From Styela clava (taxonomy: Eukaryota; Chordata; Ascidiacea; Stolidobranchia; Styelidae), in assembly GCF_964204865.1 (NCBI RefSeq), contig NC_135258.1, forward strand, positions 13,073,001-13,137,000: 64,000 nt of DNA, given 5' to 3'. Positions within the stretch are counted from its first letter, which is position 1. Each line of letters opens with the position of its first letter. Position numbers and translations under genes: made by a program. The notes under the pieces were generated by a model. The model made no database searches. It was not told the origin of the DNA and was given only the letters and a program-made list of their open reading frames with translations. Positions 22,745 to 36,259 of the stretch are shown in pieces.

Positions 22745-25700
22745 TTATTCAATGTCATCCAAAGCTTCTTCTGCTTTCCTCATTCCTTCGTCTCTGGTTT
22801 GTTCATCATCGATCTTCTGATAAAGAATCCTAGCTTCCTGGTAACATGCTTTCGCTTTCGATAATTGTCCAATATCCTGGTACAAAAGCCCGATGTTGTA
22901 GGTTAACTGGGCGAGAGTGATAATTCTGAAAAAAAAAATGGGTTACTGTTAACGAAACATCCATGCCTTACGCTATTTTTCACTACAAACCCCCGTGAAT
23001 CGTAGATAGTTCTATTCCTACCTGCAATCAGGTCCGATCTTTTTCTTTAGTAGATCAATTCCTGCTTTAAGCATTGCTTCCGCTTGTTCAAATTGTCTCA
23101 ATTCATAATACCCAATACCGACGCTGTTCAGAACCTCCGCTTGATTTTCAGCTCTAAATTCTGGGTCGACATGAACTCTTTCGCTGATCGACATGAAAGA
23201 TGAGTGCATTTGAAGAACAATAGACATCGCTTGTCGCACCTAAATCATAAAATAAAACGCAATATTACCTGTTAGCATTGCTGGCTATTTACAATATTTT
23301 GTGCGAATGGTAAAGGAGAAAAACACTTCCTCACTTGTAAAGGGATTTCACCGTCAGAATATGCCCCACCAACTTGTTTGGCCAATGAACGCACAGAATG
23401 TCGTGCTTTCAAGATGCAGTCACGCATGCGAAGTAACTTTTGTCTGTCATCAGTGATTCGGCTGTAGCAATTTTGTGCTTCTTTATAACGATTAAGAGCT
23501 GACATATATCTATAAAACAATCAGAAAGTGGTATTATAGAGAGTAAGACACGATGGAATTTATGTACTACAAAATAAGTGCTACTAAGCAACTCTGAAAC
23601 GAGTTATGTTACAATGTATGCTACTGGATTAGGCTCCATCCAACAACTGTGTCAACGGGGATCTTGGGTAAAATTGACCGCTCGGTCAAATTTGTGGTGT
23701 CGCGGGTTGGAAATTTGGCGTTCAATATAATGTCAACCACATTGCCCCGGATACACTGAAAGGGGATTGACAGTGCTGAATCGGAAAGATTTGATCCCTT
23801 CCAATAAGGTAGTTGGCTAATATTATTACATACATAGTAATATTCACCAGTGGTTTCCTGTCTAGAGCCTAGTAGAGAGCGATGTAAAACACCTCATAAA
23901 AAATATAGAATATTGTACGGTTTACCAAAATTGATTTATCATCGACTACTCGTTTCAATTACCTTCCTGTACATTCAAACGCTAGACCGACAACATTCAT
24001 ACATAGTGCTTTGCAGTGATCTCTATACCCGACGTCAACATCACAGTTGGTGATGATATCATTAAACAAATCATGCATTTCCAACAACGACGTCAAAGCA
24101 TCTCGCGTTGTTGGTGAACCCCCTTCCACCGGATCTACTTTCATCAGTGCTTGTATGACGTCATTGAGTCCGCCCATGCATAGAATCATACCGTCAATCC
24201 CCTCCTGCCTATTCTCGATCCCTAGATGTTTTTGAACAAATTTAACAGTTTTATCTTAACTGTTTTTATTACAGGTATTCATGCAAGATGCAATAGATAG
24301 AGTCATTTAATAATCTGTCAATATCTTGTGTCCTTAGAGGGCCAAAAATGAAAAAGAAATTACAAGCAGGACTTGGAATGCCATATTCAGTGTTTAAGTC
24401 AGCGGCTTCTTCCAACCCGGGTTTGGTCACGCTCAGTTTCTCAGATTAACTAATTCATTTCAAATTTAAAATAAAAAGATTCTAGATTGAAAATAAAGTA
24501 TATTATGGGTTTGGGTTAAAAAAAAGGGACGCCCGCTCAGTAATATTATAATGTATTAAGTCATATATACCTGAAAAGAGTACATTTGACATGTAGTAAT
24601 ATCTGATTGCATCTTCAAATTGATGGTTCTTCATACTTTCCCCAGCTTTTGCTTTAGCGTTCTTTGCTGTAGCGAGAAGATTAGATTGCTGTTTTTCTGT
24701 TTTCACTGTTCTGTCACTGATATCTCGATTCGTCATGTTACTTATTGCCTGAAAATAATATATATATCAAATAAAAACAACACACACGTGGTAATTTGCT
24801 TATATCATATTTGTCTTTATATATATATTATATATATCTTACGAGTCAGTTCAAAGAAAAAAAGTTTGAATAAAAAGATCATGTGCCTGCATTCAAATTG
24901 TAATTTTGGTAGATTTCGAACGTACACTGTTGCAATATAACACATTGTAAAAACTCATTTCAACCGACCTGTTGGAAATGAAATCCTGCTTCTTCTATCC
25001 TTCCCAAGTTAAACAGACAACCAGCAACTAACTCATGCATATAACAGTTAGTTTTCTCAAGTTGAAGTTCAAGCATAGGTAATGCTTCAGCAAACTGGCC
25101 CATTCGATAGAGTTGAACAGCTTTGTCTATGAAATGAATTAATTGTGTGAAATATGCAGTTTTTAAGTTTCCTGATAACGGTTGATCGAAACGGTTTTAT
25201 ATTACTTAACTCATTGAGGCGCGTTCAGCCTACTTCTGGAATATTGGTTTATGCTATAGTCCAGGGGTGTCAAACTCGCGGCCCTCGAACGCTTAACAAT
25301 TATTGTAATATTTTTTTTATCTAAATATATATATATATTAAATTTTTCAAAGTGAAATTGATGCCACGTAATGGTAGGAAATGTCGCGAAATGTGGTGGG
25401 AAATGTCTGGTCCGAAAAGTCAGTCATTTGCTTGTTCACTGATCTATACATGAAATGATAAACGTAATATTTTTGCTTTACTGAAATTAATCAAACATTC
25501 TCAACGATCCAGAGTAACCGATGATCATGTGACCTCGTTAATTAGAGTTGCTACTGTAAAATCATTTCAGCCTGATATTAGTAAGCTGGTGGCACACAAG
25601 AGATGCCAAACGTCGGGACATGTGTAATAAAAAAAAACACTGAGTTTATTCTTTAGTTAGTATTTAGATTAGGTCATTTTTAGTGTAGGTATTATTCTTC

Positions 25701-27296
25701 CTATATCAAAACTTTGTTCAAAAATGATTTGGATAGTTGTACATAAAAATTTATGATTTTATGTAATAAATACAGTAAATTGAAGTAATAGTGAAATGGA
25801 AAAATTAATATGTAAATGGCATTTAAAATTCAAAAAAATAACAAAACTTTATTCGGCTGTTTAATTGCATCACAATATATGTCACAAACTAGACCTGTCT
25901 AAAAATATACTTCAAGTATACATTATTAAATATTTACCAGAAAATGTTTGCGGCCCTTTGAACAATTCCAAAAATGCAATGCGGTCCACGAGAACCCACG
26001 AGTTTGACACCCCTGTGCTATACTATCTTAAAATTAATTATATACGTACCTCTACTAATAACGAAATTGAAACAAAACTTGATCCATAAAATATTGAAAT
26101 TAAAAAATTTAGAATCAACTAATTACCTAATGTCAAACTAATAGCAACAATTACTAAACTTTACCGATTGATTCCGTTGGACCTTCTATGTGAACCATTG
26201 CAATTTTGATGTGGAAATGGCATTCCAATTCGTAAACGCACAGAGTATGTTTTCCGAGACCGCTCCGTTCACCAACTATAATCAAATCTGCCAATCTCTT
26301 CTCAAGATCTGCACGAAGTTCATCAGGAATGAGTCCAGCTTCTGCGCAAAGGAAAATAAAAAGCAAAATTAAATGAAATATTTGAAGATATTTCCAACCG
26401 AATGTGCCATATTAGTCCTCTTATTTTTACAATATAAAGTAAAACTTCTGTTAGCGGTTTCGGGTAACCTCGTGGACTGTATTTCACCTTGTCGTTCGTC
26501 GTATTTCATCAGAGCTGCTTTTTCACAAATTTTTCGGCATCGATCAATAATATCATCTCGTATTTGCCGAACTATAGTATCCATGTTGAATTGGATGTTA
26601 GGTCGTTCACGAGAATCAGGCACTTTTTGAATTCCCCCTCGATCTGTACAAAAGAAAATCGGGAATATTTTTGGTCAAAATAAAATCAAATAAAATATTG
26701 CAAAAACTGTTATCCTTGATCATTTTTGCAATTATTACTTCGACGGATTATAAATGTTCCAACATACCTTTTATCCGCTCCAGATTAAATTCCTGAGATG
26801 TCAAGTTCAGCGTTGCTTGATGGAAAGAGTACGCCATGCCTTCCATTGGGGGCATCGTAGAATTTTTTTGAGGTGTATATCCAGGAAGCTCACCGGCAAA
26901 AGATTTTCTTCTTGTCACCGGATCCTTAGCAAGATTTTTCTGGCAAACAACATTTTTGATCATTGATTGGAAAGCACACACTGTTTGCTGTTTGTCAATA
27001 CACAATATAATTGTATGGGTGGTGCTGTTACTTGTGTCTACGCTAGCCTTTTTTAATCCTGTGGCATGATACTGATTTAACGTACCAGCTCGAATATGTC
27101 AAAAAATGTCCCCGGCAAAAAATAAATTTCAATTTTATCGACTCACTCCGATGGTATCAATGCTTGGTTTCTCAGGTTTATCTGAATATATTTCCGCTTT
27201 TGATGACGATCTCGGCAGTTTGTTTTCAGTGTCCGCAAGAAACATCTGAGCCAATCTTTTGGCTGTTGCCACATCTGTATCACTATGTGACTCCAT
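22745..27296 (-). CDS. TPR-type helical-repeat protein, unnamed (607 aa)
   Basis: Ten exons in transcript order: 27147-27296, 26768-26939, 26488-26643, 26165-26341, 24969-25126, 24571-24748, 23963-24221, 23335-23509, 23022-23239, 22745-22925. All junctions are GT-AG and phases match throughout. The first ~150 residues are polar and probably disordered (start MESHSDTDVATAKRLAQMFL). Tetratricopeptide-like helical pairs follow: AVQLYRMGQFAEALPMLELQ, then KAGESMKNHQFEDAIRYYYM, GIGYYELRQFEQAEAMLKAG, and the last repeat TYNIGLLYQDIGQLSKAKAC; it ends EALDDIE. No signal peptide, membrane segment or catalytic motif. TPRs are protein-docking scaffolds; partner and function are unknown. An RFX-like motif lies 556 bp upstream, a weak hint of a ciliary role. 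The start is the first ATG of the first recognisable exon. A hAT-type element lies in intron 4. Confidence 0.82.
25262..26015. mobile_element. hAT-type element (about 754 bp)
   Basis: The left end CAGGGGTGTCAAACTCGCGG and right end CGAGTTTGACACCCCTG are inverted repeats of the hAT CAGGG class. The flanks TGCTATAG and TGCTATAC suggest an 8-bp duplication, with two extra bases at the left boundary. It occupies intron 4 of the TPR gene. The interior is AT-rich with an (AT)n run near 25326 and no transposase-like ORF. Confidence 0.82.
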
Positions 27297-29173
27297 GATT
27301 TTAACTCCAGAGGTTTTTAATAATTATTTGGCGTTGCAGATATACGAGTGAAACACTGAAAAATTCAACTATATAATAAAAAATGATATAGATAGAGAAT
27401 TGCGCTTTCTCGTTTTATTATATCAAAACTATGGGCACTTTGCAAAATGTAACTAACTGCTGTTGTTGAATGGCAAAATGGGGAAAATTTGCAAAGGCGA
27501 AATTCGCCAATTTGCATCGACTAACTATATATTTTATTGATATATAACGATAAGCAAGGTGTACAAAAAGGTTATGACTACAAATTAATCTCAATTATAC
27601 GTGAAGTTTATGAATGTCAAAAACTCACTAAAACAGTTTTTAGGAATTTGATCTTAAAAATTCTCAAGTATAGTCCCAGATTACACGCACCTTCACGCGG
27701 TAATAAATGAATCTTAAATAAAGTTATTCGCATGAAACTTCAATATGGTCAAGAATTAGAATAATAATTTAGCGAACGTAACTATGGTGTTAAAAATAAC
27801 TTGACTTTGTATTAACCTGAGCGTTGATTTATCCCGGGCAACGAAATAATGGTTGTCAAGCAATTAATCGTCACTGAGAGAGTAAAATACTATTGGTAAT
27901 TTCTATATTACCTCGTCTATTTATTGTTTTTGTTGAAACGCATCCAACCGTGACCGCTTGTGGAAAGGTTTATATTACAAGTCGTGGTTGCGATATTTTT
28001 ATATGTCTCCTTATAAGGAGTGGATTGGAATAAACGTAATTGTTAATGATGTAATCATAATGAATAAGAATGATATTATTATAATGACTTCGAGTCTGGA
28101 ATGAAGTGATGTTATACTTTACTGTTCCATCAATGAAAAAAGAACATTATTGTTCAATTATTAAAAATGGAACATTATGTATGTATGTGAATACAAACTA
28201 ATGTGTTAAAAAGTATGCATGTTTGTTTACAACTAAATAAATTATTGTTTATGTTGAATAAAGCATACGACCAATAGGTAATTACCATAAAAGATTTTTC
28301 AGAACATTTCTAAGAGATTCAAGTTTTTACAGAAATATTAGTACTATCATATACAGCAAGACTCTTTAATCACCTAAAAGAGTTGTCTTCACAATTGCTA
28401 CAGTATGCCGGCTTCGTTCGCACAAAGCATGAAGGAAGAAAGGATATAATTTAGTTCCACAGAAACCCAATTTATGACATTTATTTATGCGTTTGCAGAA
28501 TTACACATGATTATGTGCATACATTTATTTCGTTCTCCTTAAATAAAAATGATGTAATCGTCTAAGGTTAAGTATCATGTGTCTATTTAGAGTTTCTTGC
28601 CACTTATTTTTTTAACCATCAAACATATCTGCAAATAAGTTACCAAAATGCCGTTTACAAGCAGATTAAATGCAAAGTTTATTTTTACTTATTTAATGCG
28701 GTTAAACTTCTTTAAATAAACGATATTTGCGGAAAACAACACTCGAGTGACGTAACATTGTAAGATTAGTCGAGGAAACGTCAACGACACGGATAGTTTC
28801 CTGAACGTTACCGATATTTTACGCTCGGTTGAGCTTAACATGATTAAAGTTTAAAACCATCGTGATTAATGGGTAAGAATACATTTCGCATTCCTGGCCA
28901 GTTATAACACGATTATTACAACATAGCACTAAATATTTAGGTTGAAATGCAAAATCATTTCACGCATTCTTTTTTACAGTATTGAAGTTCATTTTAAAGT
29001 TTTTGGAAATTGTTTTACATTTAATTACCTGTACGTCAGGTAAAATCATTTTCATCTTGTGTTGTGGTACGGAAATGAAATTTAAAAATTCTTTTTCGAT
29101 GCGATATAAAACTCAGTATCTTCCGAATGGAACAGTACAAGATATACTGCTTGTTGACGAAGTAAAAGCAAAA
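27297..29173. promoter_or_regulatory. Head-to-head intergenic region between TPR and TRIM-NHL genes
   Basis: The divergent start codons are 1.88 kb apart, so both promoters and 5' leaders must lie here. An RFX/X-box-like GTTGTCAAGCAAT is at 27852-27864 and a CRE-like GTGACGTAAC at 28747-28756. No TATA box can be assigned with confidence. The frame of the first TRIM exon is open upstream to 28982, but that extension lacks family character. Confidence 0.5.
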
Positions 29174-32100
29174 ATGGCCGGAGCAAAAGCTTTGAGACAC
29201 AAGTTGAATGAAGAATTTCTGACTTGTCAAATATGTCTAAATACATACGAAGACCCGGTTTTGTTGGATTGTCAACATTCGTTTTGCAGAAATTGTGTGG
29301 ATCAATGCGTGACTATGATTTCAGGTGGAATACATTGCCCAGTTTGTAGACAACGGACTCTATTACCGAGAAAAAGTGGATTGTCGAATTTGAAGAAGAA
29401 TTTTTTTGTCCAGGTATCCGCTATTTCAAACGGCCAATCTATAAATAAAGTTTTGTACACAATATGTGTATTTAAATAGAGTAAATGCAATAGAGTAAAT
29501 ACTTTGTCCGAAAAATTATTGTTGTTTTCTGATTTATGTTAATATTCAAAAACAACTTGTTGTCTCCCCATTAATTGCTGGAACAATGACAACGAAAAAC
29601 TATACAGTATGAACGCCTTTATCTGTAATTTTTTTTTTCTTCAGAGTCTAATAGACACTATTAAAGGTCGCAGAGAGTCCAATGCATCTACAATATCTTT
29701 AATATGGGAAGAAATTGGATCAGGAGAATCAAAAATAATCAGAAGGTCAGTGCATTGCAAACAAAATATTGTTGTACCAAATATATTTACTTTTTCACTG
29801 AAAAAGCATTGTATCTGGCATAGGATTATTTAAATAATTGGTTGACCTTAAAAAATCGATGAAAAACTTCATTACATAATTTAGACGTCATCCTTTATGT
29901 GATATATGTGATGATGAAGTAAAAGCAATGATGAGATGTTTGGATTGTTCAGATTATTTATGTGGAGATTGTCACCTTGTTCATTGTCAGACAAAGTTTA
30001 CAAGGAATCATAAGGTAAGCTATGACTGTGCCTCAATGTGGGTTTTAAAATCTTTATTTGTTAGAATGTAACTTCAAAAGAAACATTTTGATTTTAATAT
30101 TTACCAATCTTATTTCGAAATGTTTATTAAACAAAACTAATTACGCTGACACGACATAGACAATTTTTTCATAATAAGATTTCTTTTCATATTCTTAGAA
30201 TATTTTGGAAAATTCGTTTCTGATTTCTAATTTAATCATAATCAATTTTGATTTCAATGACTTATTATTGAGTTCTGGTGCTTCGCGACTGCCTGAGGTC
30301 CAGGACCCAAATTTGTAATCATTTAGGTTAGGTAAATTTCATGATTTCTTCCATCTCGGAATAAAGTTATTTTCTATTGTATTTGAAGTTATTTTTATAC
30401 CCCAATTAGTCCATTTTCATGCACTAACTTTGACGACATTCTTTGTTACAGATAGTGACGCTTGGTAGTCTAAAGACCGGAAAATACAGCTCGGAAATTC
30501 AAGCTCGAGCAAAGATATTTTGTTCTCGCCACGAGGATGAGGTATTTCCTTTTAGTGGTTTTCAATGAGTTCTATTAAAACTTTGTAATCGCTTGGCTAA
30601 TACAAGTTCATTTTATTTCCACGACAGATTTGTCGAATGTTTTGTCAATGTTGTAAAATTCCCGTTTGTCATGATTGTATACAAGAAACTTGTGGACAAC
30701 ATCCATTAATACAAGTTAAAGGTAATATTTATAATCATAAAAGCAATTGTAAGCAAATTAGACATTGCGAATTTCAGGAGCACAATTGCTTTATAAGACC
30801 TGTTCTAAATAAGATATTTCTGAATACCAATCGTTCTTTTATCCAAGTAGGATATAGTACAAAAGAAAATATAGAAACATAATTGAGAAGCAAATTTGCG
30901 TATAAGAAGCATTATTTATTATTTGAACATTTTGGTATTTTTTTTTAGCCGCAGTTGAAGATGTCAAAAGACGTTCCAGTGAACTTGTTATCTCAATAGG
31001 GAAGGAGATTTCAGACTCAAAAGCGTTGGTTGATTCAATATCGGAAACAAAAACAAAACGTAAAAATGAAAAGGAAATCATCTTGCGTGACATTGAAAAA
31101 CATACAAAATCTATTATAGCGTCTGTGAAAAAAAGAGGGAAAGCCTTGAATGAGGTGAACAACCTGAATCTTTACTTCTTCGTAACATGAAGGCTTTTTT
31201 GAACTGTAGCCACGTCTCAGTGTAAATCTTCAGGAATACCGTAAAAACCAGTAATTTGTTTTGCATTGTTAAAATACCTGGTTACGAAAATGCAGGTCTG
31301 TTTTAACCATGTAACATAAGCACATAACCAAGTAATCAGAAAATTCACCAACAGCATAACAGCAGTTTTAAAAGTTGGAAAGCATAATGTGACCTAGTGT
31401 GTAATTATATTATCTTTATATACCTTCTGTCCCGCATGCAAACATCCTCGACCCCATAGTCAGTCTGTTCAGATAACTCTGCTAAATTTGTAATTTTGTT
31501 ATTCGTGTTTTATCTTAGGCATTGAAGCAACTTCTAAACGATCACAACAAATATCTCGGTAAATATGAACAACTTGAAACAAAAAAATTAAATGAAATTG
31601 AAAAGACGTTCAATGGTTTTCAAATCAAACATCAAACTACTTTATCATCTGGAAGTCCAACAGATATTTTGAATTTGTTGAGCACAGTTGAAGAAATGGA
31701 AGGGATTGTTCAATCAAACTCGAGAGAATGTGTCGGTATGTTGTCGAATATGAGTCCTGAATAAAGAATAGAAATTTAGAAAAATCCTCACACTTTTACA
31801 ATAACGACACATAAAACACAGGTTCATTTCATGCCCAGTAAATATTACTTAGACCTCTAGTTGTTCAATATAAAATTGATAATTTATGCTCGGTAAAGTT
31901 GATGATTAGGCAGAACAATCTCAAAATTATATGTTCAACATATTAATTTATGATGAAGTGGTACACTGACATCACGAAGACGGGGCTTGCTGACTGTTAC
32001 ACTCTTTTGTATTGATAATTTCCAGATGACATAGAATTGAAAGAAATTTTAAGATGTCAGGATCCACTTGTGAAATTGACGACACCATCAAACAACGAAG

Positions 32101-35100
32101 AAAATAGAAAGATGAAAATTTCGCACTGTATGGGGAAACTAATGTGTAAAGGTAACTGAATAGTATATATGGAAAAACAGTCTTTAGTCTGTCACATTGA
32201 TTCGTAAATCTAATGCGGTATCGTGCCTTTTAATGAATATTTTTTTAGTATTATTATTTTGCATGTTATCACATTGCAGACGTGTTGCAGAAAGATTCTC
32301 CTAATACAACATCTTATTTGGAGAAAGGACTTATATCCTTTGGAGAAACCGAAGATTCTACTAACAATAATATACCTGAAGAAAATGAGGATCCACAATA
32401 TTGTGAAATTAATGGTAAAACTCACATAAAAATATATATGTTATTTGGGTTTAACAAAAAAAAAATAGAAAATATCTTCAGAAAATATAGATCTCAACTT
32501 TATCGAAAATTGGCCAAATTTTTGAGGTAAAAGTAGGCCTACTCTATACATTAGCATCACTCTAAATATTAGCAACAGTTTCACCTCGACACTAACTGCG
32601 GTAATCGGTAATTTTTCATCGTACGTATTTAAGTATAATAGTTTAAAACAATATATACGTTATATCAATGCATATAATTATCGTAATATGTATATAATAT
32701 GTAATTTAGTAACATAAAACTGAAATTCTTCCAGGTTATGTTGGATTTATAACCCTGAAAATTGATTTTTACAGACCTTGAAGCTGAAAACGGTGATACA
32801 AATGCCACAAACGCAACTCAAGATAATACTGATCCAAACCAGGACGCTTTGTACGCAAAAATTCCCCGCAGGAACAAGAGAGGTATTTAATTAAATTAAA
32901 CGTTTTTTGTTTTGTTTTTTGCACCAGCATTTTCTATTTCCATTTGTGATTTCTAATGCGACTTTATCACGTTCAAGTTATCCAGCCGTTGGTCAGGTGA
33001 AATAAACATTAAACTATTTATAAGTTGCAGTTTTTAGATGATGTGTGCGTTCAACTTTCGTTAAAATGTTTTATTTTATAGAGTACTATTTATACTTTGT
33101 TTATGATGCATGCAAACTCTATACATTCTTACGCGTTTTCATTAATTATGAACTAAGTTTTTAAGCAGTATGAATATACAATAGAGTTTGTCGTATTGAT
33201 TGCAGCAAAAGCAATACGAAGACCTCAAACTTTATCAGATGATGTAACAAATTCACCGAGTATGAACCTTAGACGGAAATTATATCACACTGATGAAGAG
33301 CCGATCCTCATGAACGATACAGTAATGTGTTCAACAAGTAGTTTTGATGCCAGCGAATCGACAATATTCAGCGCTGAAGGTAATAAACTATATTGTATAT
33401 TTAGCTTAGATAAAGTTTGTATTGTGGGCTACATCGGGTTTGTATCTAAACTACCTAGTAATATGTATGTTATATAAAGGCACCTCGTATATACAACCAC
33501 GCTTTTTAAATAGCTCATTTGTTATTGTGCAGAAATACGCTCATAAACCTAAAGCACACACTTACCATAATATCTTACTTTATACACAATCCAGATTCAC
33601 ACGATGGATGGTCTCTGAACAGTCTTGTGGAGAATAATGGAAGTCATGCATTGCAAAATATAACCCCGCGGAGGGACGATTCTTCCGTGAGGCGATCTCA
33701 GTCTCTAGCTTTATTATCAGATCAAATCAATGGTATTCGAAGACCCACGCCTAAACCGAGAAAAGTCCTCATGGCCTCTTCAGTGGAAATGCTGAATGCT
33801 ACAGACAGTGGTGATATTATGTCACGCCCGAATTCTCTACTTGATGACGTAATGATAAGGCAGCCAATAAGAATTCGATCCACAGAGAATCTTTGCAACC
33901 GTAGAAGCAGACCAGACGTTGACGTCGGTACGGTAATCGTGAGTACCTTCGAAATTCATGGACAACCATGTACGTTTACTTCTGCACCGAAAGTCGCACT
34001 ATTAACCAATGGAAATATAGTCGCATCGGATTACAAGGTGATTACACAGTTGTTACATGCATTGCTTATATAATATCGTTATGTTCCACGTAAGCGTGGA
34101 AATTAGATAGTAACTTTTGACGTATTTGTAAATCATATATAGGCACAGCGTATTTTCCGTTTCACGGCGGGTGGTAACTTCATCAATAGTTTCAAACTTA
34201 TTGCTGGTGGAAGAGGATTAAATCCAATTGGAATTTCAACTACTAAAAAAGGAAAAATAGTTGTAACTTGCGGTGAAACCGTTCGTGTCTTTGGAGTCAC
34301 AGGAAAGTCAAGCAAGTAAGTAAAACACTTTTCAAAAACATTCAGAATATTCAATTTCAATACAAAGTAAAAATAAATAAATTTAAATAGGATGCGCAAG
34401 GATACATACTATAAACGACATTTTAACACGCATCATTGGTCACTACCGATAAAAAGAAATTAGCAAACACAAAATCAGTATAGTAATTTTCTTGAATTTA
34501 TCTATTTTCCTATTGTTTAGAAAATTTGGAATGACGTTCTTTGGTAAATCATGTGGAGTAGCTGTAGATAAAAAGACGAATAAAATTGTAATCACAGACA
34601 TTGAAAAGAGGTGAGAATATATTTTGAATATAAACTTTTCGGAACTACAATTCAAGCTGTAATTGATTGCTAATCCGTGAATTGTTCTCGATATATAAGT
34701 GACTAACACGGACAAAAATGAACTTATACTTATAAATTACCTTATAAATATACTTATTCGCTTTTCAATTTCAAGCTGTGCCTCGATCCATGCTTCGGAT
34801 GGCGGATTAGAAAAGCTCTTCCGAGGTGGTACTGGAATTCAAATGAGACATACAGAAGCTGGAGAAGAATTGGAAACTCTACGTCTTCATACACCATATT
34901 TCGTTGCAGTAGATCAAAGAAATGGAAATATATTAGTATCAGATTGGGCGAATCACGATATCAAAGTAATGATTTTTTTAATTGATAATTTATAAGCAAT
35001 TATATACAAAAATATAAAAACAACATGTAATTTTTCAGATTTTTGACAAAAAGGGAAATTGTCTCGCGTGCATAACATCCTGCATAGTTCCCCAAATGAG

Positions 35101-35916
35101 TCAAATCAGTTCAAGGCAAAAGTTTTTAAACCCGGCTGGTGTCTGTGTAGACGCGGACGGTAACGTGTTTGTGGCTGACCATGGTCATAACAGGATCGCT
35201 ATGTTCAATGACAATTGGGAATTTCAAAGGTTGGTAGAAGTTAAATGAATAAAACTGTTTTCAATTGCGTATTATTATATCAGTTCCGCGCGACCAATCG
35301 ACGGGTCATGTTTTTGATCTTGAGAAATGTGGGACGTTGAAAATCGTGAATGCTGCTCTCGATATAACATGAATCGTGTATATTGGAAATAAGCATCTTA
35401 ACCTTAAACTGTGAAATATTTGTAGAAATCGGCTTTACTTTCATGTTCACAATGTGATATTCGGAACAATATACTGAACAACCATTATGTGCCCCCAGGG
35501 GCAGATTATGCCCCTTGGTGCCCTAAGCACTGAGGCTTTAGTGCCCCCTAATGTGTAATTTCATTATAAAAACAATAAACGACATGAGGGTATTATTCAT
35601 TAAAAATAATCACAACCAACAGTGAATAAAACAACTATGACGAACATTTTAGGTTTTTTACCTGTTATATATAGCCAATATATATATCGGCCGCTTACTG
35701 CTGTAGTGATAATAGGTTATACGAAGGGCCAGGAATACAAATCTTCAATTTTTCTGAACCACTTTCAATCACTATTTGCGTAATATTCTATACAGATTTG
35801 TTGCAACTGAACAGAATGGACTTCGAAGTCCATGGTCAATCGTTGCAGATGGTAATGGAAGGGTTATCGTCACGGAATATTGGACAAAAATCATCAAGTC
35901 TTTTAGATACAGATGA
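29174..35916 (+). CDS. TRIM-NHL protein: RING, two B-boxes, coiled coil, long linker, NHL repeats (942 aa)
   Basis: Seventeen exons: 29174-29413, 29645-29745, 29885-30014, 30452-30541, 30628-30721, 30949-31154, 31519-31735, 32026-32151, 32280-32414, 32775-32882, 33206-33379, 33595-34037, 34143-34315, 34521-34610, 34776-34965, 35039-35229, 35796-35916. A predicted ubiquitin E3 ligase. A complete C3HC4 RING (C18, C21, C33, H35, C38, C41, C55, C58) is followed by two B-boxes (CDICDDEVKAMMRCLDC and FCSRHEDEICRMFCQCC) and a Lys/Glu-rich coiled coil. A polar linker of roughly 300 residues has YCEI, YAKI and the SH3-ligand-like RRPTPKPRK; no filamin domain was seen. NHL-type blades fill the C-terminus (PKVALLTNGNIVASDYK, PYFVAVDQRNGNILVSD, NPAGVCVDADGNVFVADHGH, SPWSIVADGNGRVIVTEY). 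The order is that of TRIM2/3/32/71; NHL blades bind RNA or protein. I took the ATG at 29174 (AAAATGG) as start because the RING follows at the usual distance. Which vertebrate TRIM is closest cannot be settled by eye. Confidence 0.92.
35470..35580. repeat. Possible hAT-end-like fragment in the last TRIM intron
   Basis: Text beginning CAGGGGCAGATTATGCCCCT resembles left ends of non-autonomous hAT elements, followed by GGTGCCCTAAGC. No matching right end or target duplication is visible before the next exon, so it is at best a truncated copy. Confidence 0.35.
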
Positions 35917-36053
35917 ATGTCACACCAACTTATGTACAAACGTTTGCTGATACCAATGACTTTTCGGGCAATCTAATTAAAATTGCGCAAATGAATTTAA
36001 TCTCCACAGTTGTGCATACTGCATACTTTTGTTAGAAATGTAATTAACTTTAT

Positions 36054-36059
36054 AATAAA
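36054..36059 (+). terminator. Candidate polyadenylation signal of the TRIM-NHL gene
   Basis: AATAAA 138 bp after the stop codon, a normal distance for a short 3' UTR. Confidence 0.5.
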
Positions 36060-36259
36060 TTTTGCTTATAATAAAAGTCTTCACTCTGCATGCTTTGTGA
36101 ATTTGTTATTGTGCACGTAGATACACTATTTTAGACTATTGTTTACATTGACGTCAGCTGGTCATCTGAATCTGGAATATGACCACCTGCTGCAAACGAC
36201 ACGTTGCAAAACGCCATCTAAAGCTTCAATATATAAACGCTTTACGTAAAATTTCAGAA

